Source of the DNA: Littorina saxatilis
Taxonomy: Eukaryota > Mollusca > Gastropoda > Littorinimorpha > Littorinidae
Assembly (NCBI RefSeq): GCF_037325665.1
Contig: NC_090260.1
Location: 47,584,050-47,648,049, forward strand
Length of the DNA stretch: 64,000 bases
Direction: 5' to 3'
Shown here: piece after piece, positions 41,749-53,641 of the stretch
How the letters are laid out: each line of letters begins with the position of its first letter
Position numbering within the stretch: position 1 is the first letter of the stretch
The notes under the pieces: model-generated
What the model saw: only the letters and a program-made list of their open reading frames with translations
Told to the model about the DNA's origin: nothing
Database searches by the model: none
Position numbers and translations under genes: made by a program

Positions 41749-42508
41749 GACTCACATGCGAAGCAAAAGTGAGTCTATGTACTCACCCGAGTCGTCCGTC
41801 CGTCCGTCCGTCCGTCCGGACGTCCGTCCGTCCGGCCGTCCGGAAAACTTTAACGTTGGATATTTCTTGGACACTATTCAGTCTATCAGTACCAAATTTG
41901 GCAAGATGGTGTATGATGACAAGGCCCCCAAAAACATACTTAGCATCTTGACCTTGCTTCAAGGTCAAGGTCGCAGGGGCCATAAATGTTGCCTAAAAAA
42001 CAGCTATTTTTCACATTTTTCCCATTTTCTCTGAAGTTTTTGAGATTGAATACCTCACCTATATATGATATATAGGGCAAAGTAAGCCCCATCTTTTGAT
42101 ACCAGTTTGGTTTACCTTGCTTCAAGGTCAAGGTCACAGGAGCTCTTCAAAGTTGGATTGTATACATATTTTGAAGTGACCTTGACCCTGAACTATGGAA
42201 GATAACTGTTTCAAACTTAAAAATTATGTGGGGCACATGTTATGCTTTCATCATGAGACACATTTGGTCACATATGATCAAGGTCAAGGTCACTTTGACC
42301 CTAATGAAATGTGACCAAAATAAGGTAGTGAACCACTAAAAGTGACCATATCTCATGGTAGAAAGAGCCAATAAGCACCATTGTACTTCCTATGTCTTGA
42401 ATTAACAGCTTTGTGTTGCATGACCTTGACCTTGGGTCAAGGTCACATGTATTTTGGTAGGAAAAATGTGTAAAGCATGTGAGTCGTATGGGCTTTGCCC
42501 TTCTTGTT
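41749..42508 (+). mobile_element. GACTCACATGC element, copy 2 (short form)
   Basis: Nearly identical to 4456-5189, with a longer GTCCGTCC tract (41,796-41,842). Inserted in unit B beside a T-run; unit A lacks it at 14,470. Confidence 0.9.
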
Positions 42509-42714
42509 AATTTTTCTTTTTAATCTACACACCATTTTGTAACATTGTATGCATCCTGGCAATGATGATAATGTTTTTGATGTACGCTGATAATTATATT
42601 TTACGCTGCCTTGTGTTCATTCGTACTTGTAAAAAATATTTCTGATTTATTTCTGATTTTACTGCTTGCAAATGCTATTGTTTCAATTCACTTTTTGTTC
42701 TGCCTTTTCCCGTC

Positions 42715-43030
42715 TTTGTTTGTTTGTTTGTTTGCTTAACGCCCAGCCGACCACGAAGGGCCATATCAGGGCGGTACATGTACTACTTTGACATATAACG
42801 TGCGCCACACACAAGACAGAAGTTGCAGCACAGACTTCATGTCTCACCCAGTCACATTATTCTGACACCGGACCAACCTGTCCTAGCACTAACCCCATAA
42901 TGCCAGACGCCAGGCGGAGGAGCCACTAGATTGCCAATTTTAAAGTCTTAGGTATGACCCGGCCGGGGTTCGAACCCACGACCTCCCGATCATGGGGCGG
43001 ACTCCTTACCACTAGGCCAACCGTGCCGGT
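42715..43030 (-). mobile_element. tRNA-derived SINE (family A), full copy
   Basis: Flanked by CCTTTTCCCGTC (42,703-42,714 and 43,031-43,042). On the minus strand: A box, B box GGTTCGAACCC, body ending in CGTTAAGC and a (AAAC)n tail. It sits inside a SINE-B fragment. Confidence 0.92.
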
Positions 43031-43090
43031 CCTTTTCCCGTCGCGATATAACCTTCGTGCTTGAAAATGGCGTTAAACACGAAAGAAAGA
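43031..43090 (+). mobile_element. SINE-B 3' fragment hosting the family-A SINE
   Basis: GTCGCGATATAACCTTCGTG with an AAAGAAAG tail. Its own target repeat TGTTCTGCCTTTT occurs at 42,696-42,708 and 43,091-43,103, outside the nested SINE. Confidence 0.8.
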
Positions 43091-43209
43091 TGTTCTGCCT
43101 TTTTATGAAATTCTTGTGGCCGAACACCCCGAAAAATTCTTACGTGTGCCTAGGTTACAACTCAACTGAATTTCTTGTACCACTGACATTGATACAATAT
43201 TCACCGATT

Positions 43210-43324
43210 GCTTTCAACATGTCGGGGTGTGCCTAAATTGTCTCACCTGTGATTTGTGGCCTGAGGGATTCCATTTACAAATCACAGGTGAGACAATTTA
43301 GGCACACCCCGACATGTTGAAAGC
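43210..43324. repeat. Perfect 48-bp-arm hairpin
   Basis: Arms 43,210-43,257 and 43,277-43,324 are exact reverse complements (48/48) around a 19-nt loop. Imperfect pairing extends outward (CAATAT-C-A). The outer arm sequence begins GCTTTCAACATGTCGGGG. Confidence 0.97.
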
Positions 43325-44150
43325 AGCAGGTCGATATTGTAATTCACGGTAAATCTATCCATTCAAAGGATCTTTCTTTTTGGATGTGAAGTGGCACCTC
43401 AATTCATCAATTTTATTCAGGACTTGTCACGTACTTATCATCGCCTTCGGTGAAAGTATAGTCCCAAGGAATTACGATGTGCTTAGCACGACATTATAAT
43501 TCGCTTGAGGTTATTATGTGCTTTTCTATATTTTACAGACTGACTTTTCCATGGCTTGTTCCTTTTGAGAAGACTGCAAAGGCCGAATCACAAAGTGACG
43601 TTCTCGCTAGAACAATTCGTCATTCATTATAACATGACGTCACATCCTTTTCATGTCTCGGTCACCAAATTGCGTACATGCTGTCTTCCATTTCCCTTGA
43701 TTTGTCTATCGTTCGTGCGCGTGACCAACCGGCTGGCAGAAACTATTGCAGTCATGGCGACACGTGAAACACATGACCTGTATTGATACGCTTGCCAGGA
43801 AGTGTACATTGAGGCAGATCCATTTGGAGGTGAGACACGCTGATTGCCTGACCGCTGAGTGATTGCATTGACCAATCAAAATGTCGAATTAACAAAGAAG
43901 GATTTACAATGCTTTATAATTGCGCATTCATTCATAATTCCTCTGGGTTTTTTCCCCTCCTCTTTCTCTCTCATGTCTGCTAATGATATTTGGAATAGTG
44001 ACCCGTTTTCCTCAGTAAACAATTTTAAGTCGATTTGATGACAGATCTGTTTGTTTTGTTGATGTTTGCTCGTTTCAATACTTTTTTCCCCCCCTAATAA
44101 TTTTCAGTAACTTTTTGACCAAGTGTGTATTACATTCCTCTTTGTTTGTA
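43325..44150 (+). other. Unit-B-specific stretch without a recognised gene
   Basis: Short open frames only (43,556-43,786). A T-rich tract lies near 44,080. No match in unit A. Inverted-copy similarity starts at about 44,150. Confidence 0.45.
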
Positions 44151-44223
44151 GGCTCAATACCCATTGTATTGGTGGGTTTTTTAAAAGTCTGTAGTCATTT
44201 TTTCCTCAACCTTTTCGTTCATT

Positions 44224-45017
44224 CATAGACCATTTATCCTGGACCGCCAACTAGCTCTCTCTCCGCTCTTTCTCTCTATTACGAGGTAGCGGCCTCGCGC
44301 ATTTAGGAACCTACGCTTACATGGGCTTTCAGAAATCGGGGGGATGTCATATCCGGTGTCGATTGTAGACATGGACGAAGTTGCCGAGGTAAGTTCTGAA
44401 AATGCTAAAATAAACTCAGCTAAAGTGCACATGGAACATGTTTTTCGATGAGTTTTGTTAAAGGCATATGTACGCGCTCCCGTGTTTACAAAGTGTAGTT
44501 TGCCAATAATCGATGTCAAACGCACCATAAGACCATGTAATGACGATATGTCGCCATGCGCGGACCATATACATGCATTACAGCTTGTTTTAGAGTCCCA
44601 AAAACTTTGGATGTAAACAAAGACGCGGAGTTATTTCCCTTGCGTCAACGCTACCTCTGTTGGCAAATCTATAAATAGGACGATCCAGATCAAAATGAAA
44701 ATTAACATATCTCAACATTGAAGGGGTCCTAGACCACAATATTTTGCAGGGAACTTAATTTAGCATGTCTCCAGCTGTTGGTAAAGCAATTAGCGTGTAT
44801 AGTCATCGAGTACATATGGCTTTAAGTTTAGTTTGGAGTTTTAGAAAATCCAGTTCATTGTCACCTCCCATTGTCACAAATAACTGGAGCGTGCTTTCTT
44901 TTCACTGTCTTCGAATCGCTGGCCTTTCAAACCGGACGCTAAGCGCCCCTGAAAGTCGAGTGTCGTAACCTCGAAGGGTCACGTGATGAGTTGGCGGTCC
45001 AGGCTATTTGGTCTATG
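44224..45017 (+). mobile_element. 794-bp TIR element with a splice-donor exon
   Basis: Flanked by GTTCATT (44,217-44,223 and 45,018-45,024). Unit C reads TTCGTTCATTGTACTGC uninterrupted near 59,684. Ends are CATAGACCATTTATCC and, inverted, CATAGACCAAATAGCC, followed by TGGACCGCCAACT on both. A 7-bp duplication would fit P-like elements (7-8 bp) or a decayed hAT 8-mer. Inside, ATGGACGAAGTTGCCGAG/GTAAGT (44,371-44,394) looks like a retained first exon and donor. Confidence 0.85.
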
Positions 45018-45475
45018 GTTCATTGTACTGCACCCACCCCCACCCACCCCCACCCACCCCTTATCCCACCTCACCCCAGTTAGACTGGTTATATTTCAAA
45101 GCCAAACAGACTACTTTTTGATTCCAGCCTGCCAGTTGATTTTGTCCCACTACAGGATTGCACTTCAATATGTGACCCTCCACCACGGAATGAGTCGCAT
45201 GTCACCTTTGCATGATTTTTATATTTGTACATTTTCCTAACAAGTTTTTTTATACTCTATCCAGTGGTAAAAACCGTTTAAGAAAAGAGCGAAAACTGTT
45301 TGAGTTATAAGCCTGTGACTAAAGTGACCCTCACACTGTTACCAGACACTCTCCGGACTTATATTAAGCCTAGCGCAGAACCGTGCGAGGTGACATGCGA
45401 CTCATTTCGTGGTGGAGGGTCACATGTTTCAACAGAAATACAAAGACGCAAATGCTTTGCATTATTTCTCAAATA

Positions 45476-46445
45476 CAGTGGAACCCCCCAATTTAAGACT
45501 CCCCCTTTTTGACTCACATGCGAAGCAAAAGTGAGTCTATGTACTCACCCGAGTCGTCCGTCCGGCCGTCCGGAAAACTTTAACATTGGATATTTCTTGG
45601 ACACTATTCAGTCTATCAGTACCAAATTTGGCAAGATGGTGTATGATGACAAGGCCCCAAAAAACATACATAGCATCTTGACCTTGCTTCAAGGTCAAGG
45701 TCGCAGGGGCCATAAATGTTGTCTAAAAAACAGCTATTTTTCCCATTTTTCCCATTTTCTCTGAAGTTTTTGAGATTCAATACCTCACCTATATATGATA
45801 TATAGGGCAAAGTAAGCCCCATCTTTTGATACCAGTTTGGTTTACCTTGCTTCAAGGTCAAGGTCACAGGAGCTCTTCAAAGTTGGATTGTATACATATT
45901 TTGAAGTGACCTTGACCCTGAACTATGGAAGATAACTGTTTCAAACTTAAAAATTATATGGGGCACATGTTATGCTTTCATCATGAGACACATTTGGTCA
46001 CATATGATCAAGGTCAAGGTCACTTTGACCCTTATGAAATGTGACCAAAATAAGGTAGTGAACCACTAAAAGTGACCATATCTCATGGTAGAAAGAGCCA
46101 ATAAGCACCATTGTACTTCCTATGTCTTGAATTAACAGCTTTGTGTTGCATGACCTTGGATGACCTTGACCTTGGGTCAAGGTCACATGTATTTTGGTAG
46201 GAAAAATGTGTAAAGCAGTTCTTAGTGTATGATGTCATTGCTAGGTTTAGTTATTGAAGGTCAAGGTCATGTAAAGGTCAAGGTCAAGCATGTGAGTCGT
46301 ATGGGCTTTGCCCTTCTTGTTAAGACCTTGTTTTCTCAGATTTTCTGTTCATAACCTCTGTAAATGTACCTCCATTTTAAGACTCCCTCCTTTTTAAGAC
46401 CCTGTTTTCTTAGATTTTTGGAGGTCTTAAAAGGGGGTTCCACTG
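45476..46445. mobile_element. CAGTGGAACCCCC MITE with nested element
   Basis: TA at both sides; ends are CAGTGGAACCCCCC and GGGGGTTCCACTG. The MITE itself is about 160 bp; the rest is the nested GACTCACATGC element at 45,511-46,321. Solo or broken ends of the same family occur at 15,915-16,067, 19,200 and 22,560. Confidence 0.8.
45511..46321 (+). mobile_element. GACTCACATGC element, copy 3 (long form)
   Basis: As copies 1 and 2, but with ~75 extra bp near the 3' end (GGTCAAGGTCATGTAAAGG), which adds further TCAAGGTCA motifs. Confidence 0.9.
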
Positions 46446-46984
46446 TAGACTTCCTCTTGTCATTTTTCTGAAGAAAATATCGCAATAAAAAGATTTAAAA
46501 AAAAGGTTTTGTATACTTAGAGGAGACTAATATTCAATTATTTTTTCCCTGAATGATGTTTTCAGTCTGCTGTTTTGGGAGGGCCGCGAATTCTGATTGT
46601 CTCACAGTTTTTCCTTTTAGTCTTTTGAAATAATTTTGTTTTAATAAATCAGTAATTTTTAACAATATAAGTTTATGTTTGGATAATATACATTTTCCTC
46701 ATGACTTCTACTATTAGTGATCATTGTTTCTTTGTGAGGCCGTATCATTCTTTTCTGCAGAGGTGGGCAGGAAAAGTGAATTTCTTTTTGCTTTTTGGAG
46801 TTATGCACATGCATATGTCCTTTCACCAACAGTTGACCTTTTGTGTGATGCCTTGTATTTTTTTTGCTACCTGGCAGCCCTGAATGTTTGACTTGTTGAC
46901 TAGTAAAACCTAGTGTTTTTTTAAATGAACTCGAATGCATACTGATGTCGTGCTTGAAATAAAAATGCTAGAACATAAAACATT

Positions 46985-47026
46985 TTTTCTGCAACATTTA
47001 TCGTGTGTGTGTGTGTGTGTGTGTGT

Positions 47027-47071
<45 letters not shown>

Positions 47072-47090
47072 TGTGTGTGTGTGTGAAAGA
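46985..47090. repeat. (GT)n microsatellite
   Basis: Long GT tract in the 3' flank of the unit-B MRPL9 copy, at the same place as the GT/GA tract in units A and C. Confidence 0.9.
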
Positions 47091-48379
47091 AATAGAGCAA
47101 GCGAGAGAAAGAGAGAAGAGGAGTGTGTGTGTGACTGACAGAGAAAGACACTGACAGAGATAGATATGCAGAAGACAGAGATAAAGAGAGAGAGATAGCT
47201 TGACATGAGGACGGAGAAAAGCAGACAGAGCGAGACGGACAGAGGAGGCAGACAGAGCGAGACGGACAGAGGAAGGCAGAGAGAGGTTCCAGGAGACAGG
47301 GAGAATGAGAGTGACCCCGACCAAAGAGAGAAAGCGATCATGACGTCAGTGAAAAGTGACCTCCCATGAGCACACTTTCAAAAGAAAAGGGCGTCGTACC
47401 CAGCAGACAAGAGTTACAAATCAGTGCTCAAGTATTCACTGCAATGTCATGATTACTTTCCTGAACTGCCCAGCCGTGTGCTTGCCTCACTGTTTGCAAG
47501 GGGCGCAACTCTGCCACAACCAGAAAGCAAGTTATTTTGCAACATTGTATTTTCACATGCACCACAAACAAACACACAAAAAACACGTCTTTTAACTTTC
47601 TTTCAAGAATCTCCCAGACTCTCAGCCGACTGTTTTGTCTTCTTGATTTTTGTGGTCGGCAACCAGGTGGGGGGTAACTCTATCCGCTCGTCTTTGGACG
47701 GATCGTTGTGTCGTAGGACTACTCTCCCTTTCACCATCACCGACTTGACCCCGTTGACCTGGAAGCAGAAAATATTCTTTTGAAATTAAAAAGATATATA
47801 AGTTCGTGAAAGAAGGTCGTGTTTAATGAAAATCTTATCATGCACAAAAATATCCAGGCACAAATGGATGTGAACATTATTCATCTTATTCAATATTTTC
47901 TGCAAATACAGTCATCAAGCTGATAACTAAATGTACAAATAGACATTCACAATTAAAATTGAAAAAAACTCTGTTGAGGGAGAGACCAAATAGTGAAATT
48001 CAGAAAACAATAATTACACAGACAGCAAGACAGAAAAAACGACACACACACACATGCATACAAATTCACACCCACACACACACAAACTCACATGCATGCA
48101 CACACACATGCATGCACACACACACACACACAAACTCATCCCCCCCCCCCCACATGCACACACACAAACTGACACACACAAATTTGCACCCACACACACA
48201 CGCACATCAAAATTATCATTGTGTGCACTTACAGTAATTCTGAAGTTGAACTCTTCGGGCCCTGTGATGGCTTCTTGGGGCAGTGTGATGCAGCTTTCTT
48301 TTACTTCCACACCCTGAAAACACACCAACAAAATCATTCTTCTTCTTCTGCTGGGCTCATGGGCTGAAACTCCCACATT

Positions 48380-48730
48380 CACTTGTGTGTTGTTTTTTGT
48401 TTGCAAAATTGGGTTTTTACATGTATGACCGTTTTACCCTGCCATTTAGGCAGCCATATGCCAATTTTGGAGGATGCATGTTTGGTATATTCATGTTTTT
48501 ATTAATCTATAACCTAGCATTCTCGGAGGACAAGGATTACAGGATCTTTTCCGTGCGTACTTGGTCTTGTGCTTGCAAGTACACACAAAAGGGGATAAGG
48601 CCACATGTAAGTTGACCTGGGAGATCCGGAAAATCTCCACCCTTAACCCAACCTCCGCGGCCTGAATTAAAACACAACCTTCCGCATAGGAGACCATTGT
48701 CTTATTCACTTGGCCGTTGCACCCTATCAT
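48380..48730 (-). mobile_element. SINE family D, unit-B copy
   Basis: Orthologous position to 18,020-18,335. The 22-bp motif next to its head is present only once. Confidence 0.8.
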
Positions 48731-48929
48731 TCAAAGCACTGTGCTCTTTCGACCTTCACCGGATTACGCTTTGCGTGACACAGGCCAGATGAGGTGGACC
48801 ATGTACGACCCAAACTTTGTAAAGAGAGATTCCAAGTCAAAAGTACAGGTTGTAAACGACCCTGGACTTCCAAATTAAACAAATGTTGCTGCCCTTCTGC
48901 AGAATATGGGATGTATTAGTGGAGGGGGG

Positions 48930-49311
48930 AAGACGGGGGCTGTGGCGGGGTGGTAAGACGTCGGCCTCTTAATCGGAAGGTCGAGGGTTCGAATCCCGGC
49001 CGCGGTCGCCTGGTGGGTAAAGTGTGGAGATTTTTCCGATCTCCCAGGTCAACTTATGTGCAGACCTGCTAGTGGCTTATCCCCCTTCGTGTGTACACGC
49101 AAGCACAAGACCAAATGCGCACGGAAACGATCCTGTAATCCATGTCAGAGTTCGGTGGGTTATAGAAACACGAAAATACCCAGCATGCTTCCTCCGAAAG
49201 CGGCGTATGGCTGCCTTAATGGCGGGGTAAAAACGGTCATACACGTAAAGTTCCACTCGTGCAAAAACACAAGTGTACATGGGAGTTTCAGCCCACGAAC
49301 GCAGAAGAAGA
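48930..49311 (+). mobile_element. SINE family D, private insertion
   Basis: Flanked by AGTGGAGGGGGG (48,918-48,929 and 49,312 on). A box TGGCGGGGTGGTAAGACG, B box GGTTCGAATCC, tail (GAA)n. Units A (19,090) and C (54,090) show the empty site. At 382 bp it is the best full-length copy of this family here. Confidence 0.92.
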
Positions 49312-49856
49312 AGTGGAGGGGGGGGGGGGGGTGGGTGACAGCTTCAGTTCAAAACGAAATAATTGCGACAAGGTGAGTCAGCTACACAGTGGAAAGAATT
49401 CATGTGACTTTGCTGTGCACAGCGGAACTCCCCTTAATAAGACCTCCATAAATCCGGAAAAAAATCAGGTTTTAAAAAGGAGGGAATCTTGAATCAGGGG
49501 GTCTTAAAAGGTGTGTGTGGGGGGGGGGAGGGGGGTGGGGGTGGGCTGTATCCTCTTTTCAGGACAGTCCCATCCAGGTACTCACAGCCTTTCTGAGAGC
49601 GACTCGGACGTTCTTGGGGGTGAGCACCCAGCTGTTGTCTCCTGACATGGGCACCTTCAGGTACATCCCCGCCAGCTGCTTCACCGTCTGTAATCATGAT
49701 AACGATCAAAACAAGGCATCGCATGTTTACAAAATTCCACATAAGAGAATCACCTGCAAATGGATATTAAAACCTCATCTACAAAAAGCCAACTGAAAGA
49801 ACTTCAATCGATGCTAATTGTTTAATGTTACTTGATCATGACAGATGCCTTGGACT

Positions 49857-50091
49857 TTCTTTCTTTATTTGGTGTTTAACGTCGTTTTCAACCACGAAGG
49901 TTATATCGCGACGGGGAAAGGGGGGAGATGGGATAGAGCCACTTGTCAATTGTTTCTTGTTCACAAAAGCACTAATCAAAAATTTGCTCCAGGGGCTTGC
50001 AACGTAGTACAATATATTACCTCACTGGGAGAATGCAAGTTTCCAGTACAAAGGACTTAACATTTCTTACATACTGCTTGACTAAAATCTT

Positions 50092-50122
<31 letters not shown>

Positions 50123-50407
50123 CTTTTCTATAGCGCGAGTCCCATCAATTGGCTCCAGGCGCTTTACAAATTCATTATAGAATAAACTAGCACAAATCAA
50201 CAAGCATACAAAGCATACATTTAACTGAGACATAACACCAAGAACCCAAGCACTAAGCAAAACTTAGCGTACAATTACAAAAATTGACTATATTCCATAC
50301 AAGAATCACTTAACAAGGGTAAAAGGCGAAACAGAATCCGTTAGTCGCCTCTTACGAGACATGCTGGGGAGCATCAGGTAAATTCTTCCCCCTAACCCGC
50401 GGGGGGT
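49857..50407 (-). mobile_element. SINE family B, private insertion with internal insert
   Basis: Flanked by GATGCCTTGGACT (49,844-49,856 and 50,408-50,420). Unit A has one copy of that 13-mer. A ~190-bp (AAT)n-tailed fragment (50,092-50,282) is inserted within it. Confidence 0.92.
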
Positions 50408-50459
50408 GATGCCTTGGACTAATGCTAATGTTACAACACAGCTTTTCTTTTTTCCAATT

Positions 50460-50830
50460 TCTTTCTTTATTTGGTGTTTAACGTCGTTTTCAACCACGAA
50501 GGTTATATCGCAACGGGGAAAGGGGGGGGGAGGTGGGATAGAGCCACTTGTTAATTGTTTCTTGTTCACAAAAGCACTAATCAAAAAATTGCTCCAGGGG
50601 CCTGCAACGTAGTACAATATATTACCTTACTGGGAGAATGCAAGTTTCCAGCACAAAGGACTTAACATTTCTTACATACTGCTTGACTAAAATCTTTACA
50701 AACATTGACTATATTCTATACAAGAAACACTTAACAAGGGTAAAAGGAGAAACAGAATCCGTTAGTCGCCTCTTACGACATGCTGGGGAGCATCGGGTAA
50801 ATTCTTCCCCCCAACCCGCGGGGGGTCTTT
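50460..50830 (-). mobile_element. SINE family B, ancestral copy in unit B
   Basis: Orthologous to 19,660-20,060. Confidence 0.8.
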
Positions 50831-51984
50831 TTTCCAATACTTTGTATGATTACGGATATGCACACCTGCAGCGCCCACCCTTCACTACCAGAAGAAAAGA
50901 AACACACACAAAACACAAGTCTGCACCTCCTCTTGAAAATGTACACATGTATACATTCAGGGATTGGCTTGGGCGTCGGTCATTGGTCTTTTGCCATGTT
51001 AAATTCGGAAAAGACCGACACCTATGGGTCTCAATCCGTCAACTGACTGATAGACATGCAGCAGTCAGTCAGCTCGTCTTATTTTTGTCTGCTGTCTTTT
51101 TCTTTCTTTTTCCCCCCTTCCTTACTTAATTGAAATGAATATGTTTATTGTGTCCTCAGACCTTTTATTCTTCTTCATGTAAGTCCATTGGAAAATAAAC
51201 AAGAAAATGAAAAAAAGATTTGAATTTTCCTCTCATTTGTACATTGTAAACAACTTTCAGAAGTTTCTCCTCCCTGCCGTAAAGCACAATTGCGGCAGTC
51301 CTGTGGTGGAAGGAAAGTTTATTTTCTTGACTGATTGGTTTGCAAAATGACTGATTGATTCATGGCTGAGTCAGTCAATGGACCGCTAGTGGACAAAACC
51401 CAAGCCATTGATCCCTGTACATTAGTAACACAGTCACATACATATGTCAAAACAATCAGAATGCACACCACCTACCATTTCACCGTACACTCCCAGAGGT
51501 TTTGCTTCTTCTTTTATTCCTTTCTCCTGTACAAAAAATCAAAAGAAACAAAGTCAAAAATAATATTGTTGCATACATTTTTCTGTTACCACAGTAACAC
51601 TTTTTTTTTTTTACATTTAGTCAAGTTATGACTAAATGTCATAGAGGGGGGAATCGAGACGAGGGTCGTGGTGTATGTGTGTGTGTGTGTATGTGTGTGT
51701 GTGTGTGTGCGTGCGTGCGTGTAGAGCGATTCAGACCAAACTACTGGACCGATCTTTATGAAATTTGACATGAGAGTTCCTAGGTATGATATCCCCATAC
51801 GTTTTTTTCATTTTTTTTATAAATGTTTTTGATGACGTCATATCCGGCTTTTCGTGAAAGTTGAGGCGGCACTGTCACGCCCTCATTTTTCAACCAAATT
51901 GGTTGAAATTTTGGTCAGGTAATGTTCGACGAAGCCCGGACCGGTGTACTCTCACGCCGCCCCGTCCCTGCATTCGCTGCTCCA

Positions 51985-52544
51985 TGAATGTAGGCAAAAC
52001 AAAAGAAATGATTTTTGGAGGAAAGAGTGATAATTGTGGTCCCCAAAAAGTGAGAATAAGCGACAAGGAAGTTGAACTTGTGGAAACCTTCAAATATCTT
52101 GGGGTTTCAATTGACAATAAGCTGACTTTTAGTGATCATGTTCATGCTGTTTATAAGAAAGCTCAGCAGCGACTTTTTCTTCTCAGGAAGCTTAAATATT
52201 TTAATGTCAATCAAAGTGTTATGGAACTTGTGTATCGCAGTTTGATTGAGAGCATACTGACTTTTAACATTGTGACATGGTATGGTACCACAAATGTTAA
52301 AAACAAAGCTAAACTCCACCGCATTGTTGCGACGGCTAGCAAGCTTGTTGGGCAACCCCAACGACAGCTGACCAGTCTCTACGAAGCTGCCATTAAGCGG
52401 AAAGCTCTCAAAATTGTCCGTGATTCGATCCATCCTCTCAACCCCTGTTTCGAAATTCTCCCTTCAGGTAAACGTTATAAGGTCCCTTTGGCACGCAAAA
52501 CCAGTTTAAAAAGTCATTCCTGCCTTCTGCAGTCACCATTTTAA
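51985..52544 (+). pseudogene. LINE ORF2 C-terminal fragment
   Basis: Encodes MNVGKTKEMIFGGKSDN, then VELVETFKYLGVSIDNKLTF and KKAQQRLFLLRKLKYF, the RT thumb and C-terminal region of a CR1/Rex1-like LINE, with ESILTFNIVTWYG and a LPSGKRYKVP tail. The RT core is missing. The 3' UTR ends in (TTATTG)n at 52,863. The 5' part is replaced by the GTCAAGT-type fragment. Confidence 0.8.
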
Positions 52545-53394
52545 ATTCTTCTCGCATCACGTAGAGGCTGGTCGGCTGGGAAAAAAACAAACAATGTGTA
52601 CATGTGAAGGTGTGTGGTAAATATTTGTAATGTGATTACTCGGCTGTGAAACCCAACTCCTGTGATATGAGAGGGTAAATTTACATAGTGCAATATCCTA
52701 TTTGATTGTATCCCTTTTATGTTTTATGTTTTATGTGTGTCGTCCTATACAATTGTTGTTATAATCGTTTACAGGCAGGCAGGGTGTGCCGAAGAAAAAT
52801 TTCCATTTTTATGTAATATTTTAATGGACAATAAAGTGCTGTTATTGTTATTGTTATTGTTATCCACATCTGAATTTTGTTCCGCTGCCAGACCTGTCGA
52901 TTTTACAGACGCTCCAGGGAGGGAAGTCGGGTCGTTGCGGTAGGCTACCCTCGGAAGTTGACACTGCACTCCTGCTGAGTCACTTCGACGGTGTTCAGTA
53001 GTGGGTCTGTCCCGAGCTAACGGACTCAACCCACTACCTACTATGCCCCCTACTAACGACATTGACTGATAAGTCGCGGAACCAGACTGAGTGAGCGTCC
53101 CCTCCAGAGAGCAGACCGCCACCACGTCCCTCCGTCGACCCCCCAGAACGTCACACGTTGAAGACTGACAGCAGAAGTACTATTCAGGGAAGGATGGAAC
53201 AGGAACAATGAGACAAAGGTCACCATGAGAGCTCCGGGCATGAAGGGCCACAAGAGCAAGGACATTTTTATAATTTTTGGATGATTAATGAGATGAGGAT
53301 GATTATAATGATGATGCTATGGATTTCCAATTTGGTTTGAGACTACGTGACAGGGCAGCACTCTACGCTTACTGTCATAATATATCCTGGTGTT

Positions 53395-53641
53395 AACCAG
53401 GCCCGAGAGCTGCCGCAACTGCGGTGTTGGTCAGGTAAACCTGAGCACCCTCAAAGTCGCATTCGTTAAGAGAATGACACTCGGCTGTGTGATTCCAGCC
53501 TTCCCATAGGAACCATAGCACTTCCACTCTGGGTAGGAGCCGACCGTAACCCGAAAAACTCACATGACCCTGATGGGATTCGAACCCACGACCTCCCGGC
53601 CCGCAGCCCGATGCGCTAACCACTGCGCCACGGGGGCCGGT
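53395..53641 (-). mobile_element. tRNA-derived SINE
   Basis: On the minus strand the head is GGCGCAGTGGTTAGCGC (A box) with GGTTCGAATCC (B box). The acceptor stem does not pair, so it is not a working tRNA gene. Confidence 0.75.

Larger units (their letters stand above)
47603..51526 (-). pseudogene. MRPL9 partial copy B, exons 4-7 only
   Basis: Exons 51,476-51,526, 49,586-49,687, 48,233-48,313 and 47,603-47,758 have the same lengths, splice sites and stop as MRPL9 exons 4-7, with no disruption. The bL9 core exons (2 and 3) and a promoter are absent, so a normal ribosomal protein cannot be made. Exon 5 reads TVKQ. It is a recent partial duplicate. Confidence 0.88.
37829..51600 (+). repeat. 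Unit B of a large tandem segmental duplication
   Basis: Colinear with 1-20,880: zinc-finger exon, hAT, 3' flank, ATCT site, AATCTACACACC segment, then MRPL9 exons 7 to 4. Differences are mostly mobile-element insertions private to one unit. Confidence 0.85.
51602..53641. mobile_element. Composite repeat cluster between 12-bp direct repeats
   Basis: CCACAGTAACAC occurs at 51,590-51,601 and 53,643-53,654, and once in the unit-A equivalent (with a change). Between them lie a GTCAAGT-type transposon fragment (51,605-51,945), a LINE 3' part (51,960-52,863), unassigned sequence (52,864-53,280) and a tRNA-SINE (to 53,641). Confidence 0.7.

Noticed and set aside
53560-53641. Possible functional tRNA gene
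   Set aside because: A and B boxes are good, but the acceptor and anticodon stems do not pair and a SINE body follows. The same applies to the tRNA-like heads at 11,572, 37,243, 42,950 and 48,930.
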